NCBI GenBank assembly: GCA_009663005.1
Contig: CM018895.1
Span: 586,286 to 596,285 of the forward strand
From: Actinidia chinensis
Taxonomy: Eukaryota > Streptophyta > Magnoliopsida > Ericales > Actinidiaceae
Length of the DNA stretch: 10,000 nucleotides
Reading direction: 5' to 3'
The notes under the pieces are model-generated. The model had not been told where the DNA came from, did not search any database, and saw nothing but the letters and a program-made list of their open reading frames with translations. This document shows positions 1 to 7,420 of this stretch, in pieces. How positions within the stretch are numbered: position 1 is the stretch's first letter; each line of letters opens with the position of its first letter. Both the position numbers and the translations under genes were made by a program.

Positions 1-60
1 AAAAAGAATATTTACTTAATGAATGTATTAAGGATTTTATTTTTTGAATGCCTTAAATTA

Positions 61-205
61 GGGGGTAATCTTGTTGTTTTTGTACAAAAAATAGTTTCAA
101 GAGAGAATCAAAACATTAGTTTTAAAAATAAGGGAGGTAAGTGTTATTTTCTAAAACTACGAGGGTAATAGTTGTATTTGTCAAAAACCTCAAGAGTGGT
201 CGGTG
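61..205. repeat. Degenerate short repeat in AT-rich flank
   Basis: The phrase GGGGGTAAT, a T-rich stretch, an A-rich stretch and CAAGAG occurs at 61-105 and again at 163-198 (GAGGGTAATAG...CCTCAAGAG). A partial copy lies between them at 133-165. The pattern resembles the noncoding tail of an old transposable element, but no family can be named. Confidence 0.35.
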
Positions 206-1029
206 AAATTTACCCAAAACTTTATTGACGAATAAGATCCAAGGCGATAGAGAAAGGGGTGGTATGTGGGGAAGCCAAAAAATAAGGAAGCAAAAAAATT
301 TGGATTCCATTTTGAGAAATACAGTTTACACAAAAACATATAATAAAAAGTGGACAAAAGATTTATGTTTGAATCAGATGCATTTGAAGTTTGAGTCTCG
401 TAATCATGATTGGAATCAATTGCAAATTTTATGAAGGGAAATGCTAAAAGAAGTCCAGTGGGATTTGTTGAAGGTATGGAAATGTGTGAAAAAATGTATA
501 GAAAAGTGTGAAAAGTGTATCCAAAATCAAAAAATTTTGTTGTGCTTCTTATTGGAAGCCCAGTGGCTTCCAATAACATAACCCTTTTATGAATACTTAG
601 GCTTCATTTGGATATGTAAATTTCAAATACTTATATCAAATCCGTTGAGTGTATTTAGATGACACATAAACTAAATGATTTGAAATCAAAGAAATTTACT
701 CATTGAATTTCTAGAGAAAAATAAAAGAATTAAATAACTCCAAAATAAGTGTTATTTGACAAATCCTTCTATCTTCTCACTCATCTCAACTTCACCTCAA
801 ACACTCCACCCTCTTTTTTTTTCTCCTCCTTCTCTCTCTCTCTCACCAAAATATATGCTAATAAAATCCATATCATTGAAATCTTTTTTAAAAAATGCTC
901 CAAATGGAGATTTGAAATCCTTAAAGACTGAATCCTTTAGGGATTTTGATATTATGGGCGTTTGTAAATCCTTATTTTGGGGTTCTTGTGAGAGAGGTAA
1001 TAGAGAGAAATCGAAAATAGACACTTGTG
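206..1029. other. AT-rich noncoding flank, no gene recognised
   Basis: Several short open frames exist on both strands (for example 190-579 on minus and 756-1106 on plus), but all are low-complexity, rich in Phe/Ser/Lys/Leu, and match no family I recognise. A TC microsatellite lies near 831-845. A repeated GATTTGAAATC phrase (about 678 and 910) hints at a decayed transposon. Nothing here supports a host gene. Confidence 0.5.
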
Positions 1030-1048
1030 TGGTCCTTGCGACAGTGAT

Positions 1049-1075
1049 ACGAGCTGTTACCAGTCGGCAGCTCGT
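1049..1075. other. Inverted repeat, 8-bp stem
   Basis: ACGAGCTG at 1049-1056 and CAGCTCGT at 1068-1075 are perfect reverse complements around an 11-base loop. It lies in the putative U5 part of the remnant LTR. There is no T-run after the stem, so it is not a bacterial-style terminator. Confidence 0.4.
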
Positions 1076-1239
1076 TAACACCCTGGCTAAAGTGCAGAAA
1101 CAGTGAGACTGGTTGCCGGAGCTGTTTTTAAAAAACGGCCCTCCGACGGTCAAGTTAGATGACTAGGAGAAAACGTATGTAGAGAGAGAAAGTGTATGTA
1201 AGGTCTAATGGCACAAAATCGCGTGTACCTTTGTGGGAA

Positions 1240-1254
1240 CAACAGTTCCCCTAT
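1240..1254 (-). promoter_or_regulatory. Candidate TATA box of the remnant LTR
   Basis: The minus strand reads GACTATAATAGGGGA, close to the TATAAATAGGGG form common in plant LTR promoters and possibly missing one A. The downstream spacing to the CTTGACCGTCGGAGGG motif fits a short R/U5 region. Confidence 0.35.
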
Positions 1255-1740
1255 TATAGTCATGCTCGGTGCGTGCCTTGACGCGCTAGCCATCTTGTCA
1301 CCCGACAGACTGCAGTTCGACGTGCCTTTCTCCGCGCCGTCCACTGTGTCAGTGAGTAGACAACTTACCCAGTCATGCTCCTATGGCGTAGCTAGTAGCC
1401 CGCTATCATTCGACTGACGTCTCCACTCGGGGGGCTGTCAGAATGAACTCTGATGTGCAAAACACCTTCTGTTCCCTGACATCTCTTGGGAATTTCGCCT
1501 GTCATTGTCCCTTGTCCAAGCTTCAGTGAGTTCATTACTTCGAGCTTTCTAGAAAGCGGCAGCTCGGCGGTGACGACACCCTCAGCATGGACATCAATTA
1601 TTTGTGATCGCATCTGCACAGAGCTCTGGCATAGAGAGCTTTCACGTTTGCTCTATAGCGAAAACTCAGCGAAGGTCTCTACCCTAGCATGTCTAGATTT
1701 TGTCCTTATATATCTCATCCCCTTATACTTATATTAAACG

Positions 1741-1976
1741 GAGCCTTAGGTTTTTCCTTCCATTTTAATGCTTGGCATTGTCGTTGCTTTCTTAGAACAT
1801 GAAATAAAAATATTTTATAAAAAAAATAATAATTTATTATTACTAACCAGTTATAATTCAATATTTTGAGAGCAATGTTTTTTTTACTTGCATGATAATA
1901 GGTCCTAAAATTTACGGTGAGATCCACCATTCTTGCCATAGCCAGCTGGGTTTTGGAACATTTCAAATGACCATGG
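1741..1976. other. AT-rich flank next to the insertion site
   Basis: No coding frame, repeat or motif is recognised. The sequence ends in ATGACCATGG directly before the outer end of the 3' LTR, so this is DNA the retrotransposon inserted into or beside. Confidence 0.5.
1972..1976. other. Candidate target-site duplication (CATGG), left copy
   Basis: The five bases just outside the outer TG of the 3' LTR are CATGG. Ty3/gypsy integrases usually duplicate 5 bp. The partner copy would lie beyond the far end of the 5' LTR, outside this window, so this rests only on position. Confidence 0.3.
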
Positions 1977-2469
1977 TGTCACGCCCCGTCAAATCAAGAC
2001 CGGCCATGTAAGCAAATACTACATGAGGAAAGTCAAACAAATGTTTAAATGACAACACTGTCATTTCATCAGGGCGCCTTGAATATTACAACACATAATT
2101 ACATTTAATATGTTATCCAATTAACGCATAAACTGGCAATCCACATGCCTCAAGGACTAGGATAACTCTCGGTACCTGAAAATCATTTTTATAGTAAGGT
2201 GGAGTTACCTTGGAAAAGATTTAAACAATGCGACTGATACTTCAAGCCAAAACCATGTACAACTTTATACATGAAAACATGATGCAATAAAGTAGGCTTT
2301 CATTTATACAAAATAATACTTTTTGATTGAATACCGTGATTCTCAAATCAACAGGTTCCCAAAAAGTCATCTTCTCTCACAAGGCTTTACTCAAATTAAT
2401 TTAAATGACACAACTAAATCAATTCCTAATCAATCTCATATGCACTAAGCACGTGGACAACACCCGTCC

Positions 2470-2815
2470 AATTTCCAGGACTTTTACCGGGGCTATGACA
2501 TTCCCTCCGTATTGTTGCCATCTGGACTTTCATTTGTCAACTTCCCGGATTCACCGTGGGCTATGACATTCCCTCCGTATCGTTGCAGCTAGGACTTTAT
2601 TGTCAACTTCCCGGACTTTCACCGTGGGGCTATTGACATTCCCTCCGTACAGTTGCCATCTATGACTTTTATTTGTTAACTTCCCGGACTTTCACCGTGG
2701 GCTATGACATTCCCTCCGTATCGTTTTACCAATCTAGGACTCATTTGTCAACTTCCCGGACTTTCACCGTGGGCTTGCATTCCTCCGTATCGTTGCCATC
2801 TAGGACTTTATTTTG
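2470..2815. repeat. Tandem array of five ~70-bp units in the 3' LTR
   Basis: Units start at about 2471, 2541, 2607, 2680 and 2752. Each reads roughly CCCGGACTTTCACCGTGGG, then CTATGACATTCCCTCCGTAT, then CGTTGCCATCTAGGACTTT, then a TTTGTCAAC spacer. Unit lengths vary between about 66 and 73 bp through small indels. The 9-mer GGACTTTCA, or a near match, occurs twice in most units. The array sits downstream of the candidate TATA box in LTR orientation, so it should be in the transcribed part. Confidence 0.92.
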
Positions 2816-3498
2816 TGTTAATCTAAGCCATCTAATGCTGGTATATTTTAGAGTGTCATCCTACAACAATTCTCATTCTCAATTCAAAATCCATTTTAAA
2901 CCCAAGTTCAGTCTTTTTGAATTTTTTTTTTTTATTTATTATTAACAATCACTTTCACTATATAAATAAAATCACTTTATCAATCAAATTCAATGTACAC
3001 CAATAATCTTAAAGAGACAATTAATGTAATTAATGTCAATATTCATAGGATTATGAATTTAATTTGACAATAAATCTGATATTAAATTAAAATAATTTCA
3101 AATACAATTCCAACATTTATATTCTTTCAATTTTGCCATAAAAAATAAATTATGATTCATCAAAACTAACATTTTTTTATTTCAAGTTAATACAAAAAGT
3201 AATGTCTAAATAGATTATATAAGCTATTTAACAAAAACCCAAAGTAAACCCAAACAAACTAACCCCATTTACCTCAAATAGAATTTAAACCGTTCGATAT
3301 GAAGATCAGCTTCAATGATCGTCATACTAAATTTGCAGTAATCCAACGTCATACCCGTGATCTGCACCCCCTATCTTTCATAATCAAAAACTTAACCACA
3401 CCAATCATTTCCCTCATTATTCTCTCTTCTCTCTTCTCTTTCTTATCTCTTCCTTCCATAGAACTTCCTCCCCAGATTTATAGAATTTAAAAAGTATT

Positions 3499-3512
3499 TT
3501 TATATATATAAA
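3499..3512 (-). promoter_or_regulatory. Candidate LTR TATA box
   Basis: The minus strand reads TATATATATAAAAATAC, matching the plant TATA consensus, about 325 bases into the LTR. This is a plausible U3 promoter position. Upstream on the same strand lie a purine-rich tract (3545-3604) and a GC-rich hairpin (3609-3621). The surroundings are very AT-rich, so a chance match is possible. The matching part of the other LTR is outside the window. Confidence 0.4.
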
Positions 3513-3608
3513 ATATTATTAGTTTTATATTTTATTATTTATTATTTTTATTATTTCTTTTTTCTTTGTCTTTTTCTTTTTCTTGTTCCTTTTCCTTTTC
3601 TTTCGAGA

Positions 3609-3621
3609 GCGCGCTTCGCGC
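3609..3621. other. Short GC hairpin in the LTR U3
   Basis: GCGCG, CTT, CGCGC forms a perfect 5-bp stem with a 3-base loop. It is the core of a small CpG-rich patch (3606-3626) inside AT-rich LTR sequence, next to a long pyrimidine-rich (+ strand) tract. It may be a regulatory or methylation-prone site, but no function can be read from it. Confidence 0.4.
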
Positions 3622-3833
3622 CCGCACCACTGGATTAAATTTCTTTTATATAAAAAATTACACTTTAACCCCTCCAAATTTTAATTACATTATATCATCT
3701 CAATTTAAATGTCTTCTTAATTTAATCCCACAAGTTATAATCGTTCAATTAAACTTAATACAACAACCAAAGTCTAAAATAGATATATAATATAATATTT
3801 TAAAATAAATAAAATAAATTTGAAACCTTACAA

Positions 3834-3845
3834 CCCCACCACTTA
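3834..3845 (-). promoter_or_regulatory. Polypurine tract
   Basis: The minus strand reads AAGTGGTGGGG just upstream of the 3' LTR start. It overlaps the TAA that ends the last coding frame (3843-3845). In this family such a tract survives RNase H and primes plus-strand synthesis. It is interrupted by two T residues, so it is weaker than a clean purine run. Confidence 0.75.
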
Positions 3846-4037
3846 AAGAAATTTGTCCTCGAAATTAAACAAACGTACCCGATGTTTAAAAAGATCTTGG
3901 ATACTTGCGCGAACCTCTGAGATTCCGTTCCCAAGTAGCTTCCTCTCCGCCATGTGAGCATAGAACTTCACCAATGGAATAGTCTTTCCTCTCAAAACTG
4001 TCCCTCTGTCCAACCACACGAATCGGTCGCTCCTCAT
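3843..4037 (-). pseudogene. C-terminal chromodomain of pol, split over two frames
   Basis: After the integrase C-terminus the minus strand encodes EERPIRVV (near 4030), then TIPLVKFYAH in one frame and SHGGEEATWERN (about 3957-3922) in another, then SEVRASIQDLF back in the first. This is the layout of a chromovirus chromodomain: an N-terminal strand, an aromatic/E-rich ATWE block and a C-terminal helix. Family chromodomains bind modified histones or heterochromatin proteins and bias insertion. The frame that starts at 4037 ends at the TAA at 3845-3843, inside the polypurine tract, typical of the coding end in this clade. The middle of the domain is out of frame, so it would not fold as read. 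Confidence 0.75.
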
Positions 4038-4059
4038 ACAGCATCCTCATTGACGTCAA

Positions 4060-5112
4060 ATCTCCCAATCCAAACGTGGAAGGATCGGCTAATATTCGCC
4101 AACATGGAAACATGAAACAACATTGTGCCACAGTGGCCAATCGCGGTGGACAAGGCAAGACGGTTATGCACGGCCCCAATACGATCAAGAATCTCAAAGG
4201 TCCAATGAATCTGATGATAGCTGCCGCTATGCCCAAAGCGCATCAACCCCTCTTATGTGAAACCCTAAGAAAACGTGATCCCCAACAGCAAACTCCAAAT
4301 GGCGTTTCCTCCCGATCAGCATAACTCTTTGACGACTTTGTGCCGTGAGAAACGTTTCTAATCAATACTACCTCTCGGTCGGATCGAACCCATCTGACTT
4401 GCAAGTACTGGCCTCTCCACGTCGGCCAAACACACGGGTGACCTACCTGGTCTCCGTACAATGCCCAAAAGGTGCCATACCAATGCTCGCCTGATAACAT
4501 TGTTATATTGCGAAACGCTACCAAATGTAGATGATCCTCCCATGATCCCCCAAAATCAAGTACGCATGCTCGAAGCATGTCCTCAAAATCTGAATCATGA
4601 CGCTCGAATGCCGTCAGTATGAGGCTGAAACGCCGTGCTAAGTCTCAAATCCGATCCTAGGGCGGATTGCATTCCCCTTCCAAAAGAGCGATGTAAAAAG
4701 CGGATCCTATCCGAACCGAAGATATTGGAATCCCATGAATCTAACGGATCTTCTCGAACATAAAGAAACACCAAGATCCTATGCCGAATTTGAACAAACG
4801 GATAGGAAGAAAAATGCGCAGATTTTGTCAAAAGATCCACTATGACCCAAACGGAATCATGCCCCTCAATGATTAAGGCAAACCCGTAACAAAGTCCATA
4901 GTGATGTGTCCCATTTCACTCTGCAAACTGGTAATTGGTTGTAGAAATCTGCTGGCTTCTGGTGTTCGCTTCACTTGCTGACAAGTCAAACACCTCGAAA
5001 CGAATAAAGCAACATATTTCTTCATTCGTCTCCACCAAAAATTGGCGACACAAATCTGATCCATCTTTGTCCCTCCCAGGATGAACGCAAAGTGTGAATG
5101 AAAAAACTCATG
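4060..5112 (-). pseudogene. Integrase domain of pol, frameshifted
   Basis: Integrase joins element cDNA to host DNA. The zinc-binding part shows HEFFHSHF at 5112-5089 and CLTC (Cys codons at 4992 and 4983). The DDE core starts with ITMDFVTGLP, first Asp at 4896-4894, then a stop at 4875. The next frame (4840-4595) gives LLTKSAHF, GSDRIRF with the second Asp at 4711-4709, and LSTAFQPHTDG. The frame breaks at 4608-4601, exactly where the catalytic Glu should follow. MLRACVLDFGGSWEDH starts at 4578. The C-terminal GPY/F-type module appears as FIGP at 4209-4198, FEILDRIGAV and LFHVSML in alternating frames. The family is secure; the enzyme is not functional as read. Confidence 0.91.
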
Positions 5113-5384
5113 AAGAACATCGTTCTACTAGACAAATGGACAAACAATCTAGGACTTATATCTCAAACTCTGATCCTCATGAAAACCCAATCTGTTGGGC
5201 CTACATTTCTAGCAATGCGTCGAAAAGTCTTGCCTCCACATCTTGCTGTTGTGCTCAATGACCTATATGATTGATGTCTGCAGACAATGTGAATAACGTA
5301 GCAAAAACTCATTCGTCTCGCCGAGAAGTAAATCATACTCACCGATATTTGAAGCATTTCCACTCATGGATGGAAATGTCGCCA
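5113..5384 (-). pseudogene. RNase H to integrase linker of pol
   Basis: About 270 bases between the last RNase H motif and the integrase zinc-binding His residues. An open frame of 66 codons (5363-5163) runs through part of it, but no conserved motif is recognised and its frame does not join cleanly to either neighbour. By position it is the spacer joining the two enzyme domains. Confidence 0.5.
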
Positions 5385-5775
5385 AAAACCAAGCGATTCT
5401 AATAGTGCATCGGCCAACGTAGCCTTTCCGGATGATATTGTAAATCGAAGTTCATAGTCTTCCATGTACTCCATCCAACGCCGTTGCCTCAGTTCAAGTT
5501 CCTCGTGAACAAGTAATTTAAACTCTTGTGGTCTGAAAAAACACGTCAAACCGCTCTCCGTTACAAGTAATGCCTCCAACTCTTTAAAAGGCAAATATAA
5601 CGGCAGCAAGTCCAAGTCATGAGTCGATAATTTGTTCGTGCTCTTCAACTGACGAGAACCATACGCAATCACTTTATCCAACTGCATCAAACGCAACCCA
5701 AAACCATCACGGAAGCATCGAATACACAGTATACCAACCCTCGCTCGGGTATAACAAGAATTGGTGCGAAGTCAG
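5385..5775 (-). pseudogene. RNase H domain of pol, frameshifted
   Basis: RNase H would degrade the RNA strand of the RNA:DNA hybrid and leave the polypurine tract as primer. Visible are ILVIPERGL, then FDAS with a catalytic Asp at 5719-5717, MQLDKVIAYGSRQLK from 5687, THDLDL near 5620, SDHKSL near 5536 in a different frame, LRQRRWMEYMEDYEL near 5490, and ATLADAL with a catalytic Asp at 5411-5409. A 333-base frame (5696-5364) covers most of it. SDHK lies out of that frame next to a run of six T, so a single-base length change in the run would explain the local shift. Confidence 0.88.
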
Positions 5776-5781
5776 TCTCTT

Positions 5782-6765
5782 CTAAGCTCTTGAAAAGGAC
5801 TGCTCGCACGCATCGTTCCAAACCAAAAGAATTCCCTTCCTCGTAAGTCGAGTATTGGTGCCGCTAATCTTGAAAAGTCCTCTTACAATCGCCGGTAGTA
5901 ACCCGCTAACCCAGAAACTACGAATTTCAAAATAAGGTCTTCGGTCGTCCCAATTCATCACTGCCGCAATCTTTGAGAATCCACAGCTACTCACTCCCCG
6001 ACCACAAACGTGACCTAAGAATTTACCTCAGGTACCAAAAATCGCATTGCTAAGCTAGCCATACAAGCGATGTTTCGCAACAAGCTGCAACACTATCCTC
6101 AAATGCTCCTTATGTGACTCAGCTGATGGTGAGTAGATCAAGATTCATCCACGAAACACGACCACGGAAACGGTCAAGAGATGGATGAAGTACGATTTTC
6201 ATCAAATCCATGAAAGCTGCTGCGCATTCGTAGACCAAATGGCATCACAAGAAAACTCATAATACCCGTAGCGTGAGCGAAAAGCCGTCTTCGCAATGTT
6301 CTTCTTACCTTAATTAGGAATTGGTGATAACCCGACCTCAAAATCCGATCTTTGAGAAACAGCTCGAACCTTTCAATGGTCAAATAAGTCATCGATTCTC
6401 AGAAGTGGATTACTTATCTTACGTCACACGGTTCAATCGTCGGTAATCTATACCAATTATAAGCGATCCATCCTTCTTTAGCAAAACAAAAGCCAGAAAG
6501 CGCTCCGCACCATAATGTAGAAACTAGGAGTCGAGATAAAACTCTATCCAACAAATCTTGAATTTGAACCTTCAGCTCTTGCACCCAACTCTGCGGTGCA
6601 AAACGATAAGGTGGTACTGAGATAGGCGCGGTACACAGCGGTTAGAAGAGTAAAGGAGAAATCAATCTCTCGATGAGGTGGTAACTCTGGCTCAAAATCC
6701 TCCGGAAAGACATCCGGAACTCACAAACAACCGGTGGTAAGGTCACACTGACTCCGCTCCCTCAT
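5782..6765 (-). pseudogene. Reverse transcriptase domain of pol, frameshifted
   Basis: This RNA-dependent DNA polymerase would copy element RNA from the tRNA primer. Landmarks in order on the minus strand: LPPVVCEF near 6742, ELPPHREIDFS near 6680, PPYRFAP near 6600, RIDDLFD near 6395, SGYHQ at 6335-6321, FLVMPFGL at 6254-6231, the catalytic region at 6159-6141, YSPSAESHKEHLRIVLQL near 6135-6085, KIAAVMNWDD near 5970, and RLTRKGILLVWNDACEQSF ending near 5790. These lie in different frames. At the catalytic motif the reading frame is shifted and the second of the paired aspartates is not encoded (FVDES), so polymerase activity is not expected as read. Confidence 0.92.
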
Positions 6766-6879
6766 CGACCAAGCTTGCCGAGAAAAGAAAATTCAAATCC
6801 CCTTGCTTACGCACATCAGTAGATGAAGAGACAAAATCACCACCTGCGATCTCCCATAATTGAAAGCCGATCGCACCTC

Positions 6880-7280
6880 AGGTGTACAAAAGGAACACGG
6901 TGTCGGACACAGTCTATCATGGCCCGATATCTGGCAACCAATTCCATACCAAGGATTACGTCTAAAACGAAGTCATGTCAATACAATAAAATCAAACCAC
7001 GAAACTTCGATACGCTATCTCAAACACTCACAAGATCTACAAACTCTCTTCAAGTGATCTCCCCCCAACTAGAGGTCTACATAAAGCACTGATGTAATAC
7101 TCAATCTCAATCCCAATGCCAAAGCAAAAGATAATGAGATGAATGAATGTGATGCTCCAGTATAGAATGAGAAAACGAGCCCATAAATTAACATAAGTAA
7201 AGTACCGTACAAACAGAGGTATCCAATCGATGATCCTGTTGTCCTGCTGTCCACGACGGTCCCGCTGTTGATGCATTAGC
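6880..7280 (-). pseudogene. Aspartic protease domain of pol, catalytic Asp changed
   Basis: The retropepsin-like protease cuts the Gag-Pol polyprotein. The open frame at 7254-7069 reads GTLL..., then YTGASHSFIS and FALALGLRLS, the typical chromovirus protease block. The catalytic DTGAS motif reads YTGAS: the Asp codon is TAT at 7164-7162. The frame then stops, and later pieces appear in other frames (LGGDHLKRVC near 7060; VILGMELVARYRAMIDCVRH near 6960-6900, where this family has its ILGMDWL motif). The domain is certain, but it is inactive as read. Confidence 0.87.
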
Positions 7281-7420
7281 GTAAACCCGTCCTGCGTCCT
7301 CTGACCCTGCTGGCTAAGCCTGTGGGCTGGACTTGATATGAATTTGTGCTGAGAATTGCTGAGTAGCCCCGAGGGCCTGAAATGACCGAGTAGTTGTTGC
7401 GATCCCGTAGTCCCTGAATG

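Larger units (their letters stand above)
1030..1740 (-). mobile_element. Probable remnant LTR (solo or edge) of a second retrotransposon
   Basis: This block is clearly more GC-rich than either flank. On the minus strand it has a TATA-like CTATAATAGGGGAAC (about 1254-1240). About 100 bases further it reads CTAACTTGACCGTCGGAGGG (about 1156-1137), a phrase I associate with the R/U5 part of many plant LTRs. A pyrimidine-rich CTTTCTCTCTCTAC lies between them. No gag, pol, primer-binding site or second copy is seen, so a solo LTR or a fragment is the simplest reading. Both ends are approximate. An untranslated part of a host gene remains possible. Confidence 0.42.
1977..3832 (-). repeat. 3' LTR (complete, about 1.86 kb)
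   Basis: This matches the right-hand repeat in order over its first 1.2 kb: the CACGCCC...GTCAAATCAAGAC end, the CCACATGCCTCAAG block, the GGTACCTGAAAATCATTTTTATAGTA block, the 70-bp array and the AT-rich tract after it. On the minus strand it runs from TGTAAGG at 3832 to GTGACA at 1977, giving the usual TG...CA ends. The inner end is set by the adjoining polypurine tract and the outer end by comparison with the other LTR, which abuts the primer-binding site. Most of it is AT-rich, with a GC-rich patch at 3606-3626 and a pyrimidine-rich (+ strand) tract at 3545-3604. The inner boundary could be off by one or two bases. Confidence 0.88.

Noticed and set aside
190..579. 129-codon minus-strand open frame
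   Set aside because: It is rich in Phe, Ser and Leu as expected from AT-rich DNA, with no recognisable motif and no supporting signals.
1049..1075. Hairpin as a transcription terminator
   Set aside because: The setting is plant nuclear DNA and there is no T-run after the stem.
756..1106. 116-codon plus-strand open frame
   Set aside because: It is low-complexity at the start, spans the AT-rich flank and the GC-richer LTR-like block, shows no domain and is overlapped by an equally long minus frame.
2470..2815. Regularly spaced repeats that superficially recall a CRISPR array
   Set aside because: The whole ~70-bp unit is repeated, with no unique spacers, and the same array occurs at the matching place in the other LTR. 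It is an LTR-internal tandem repeat.
3299..3490. 63-codon plus-strand open frame in the LTR
   Set aside because: It lies within noncoding LTR sequence, antisense to the element's direction, with no domain.
3843..4060. An envelope-like third gene after pol
   Set aside because: The integrase C-terminus and chromodomain run directly into the polypurine tract, leaving no room for another gene.
4076..4324. 82-codon plus-strand open frame
   Set aside because: It is antisense to the integrase C-terminal region, whose motifs (FIGP, FHVSML) are clear on the minus strand.
6823..7092. 89-codon plus-strand open frame
   Set aside because: It is antisense to the protease and the protease-RT linker, and has no domain.
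7037..7276. 79-codon minus frame with hydrophobic stretches resembling a membrane protein
   Set aside because: It overlaps the protease block in another frame. The neighbouring frame carries GASHSFIS and FALALGL, which explains the region.
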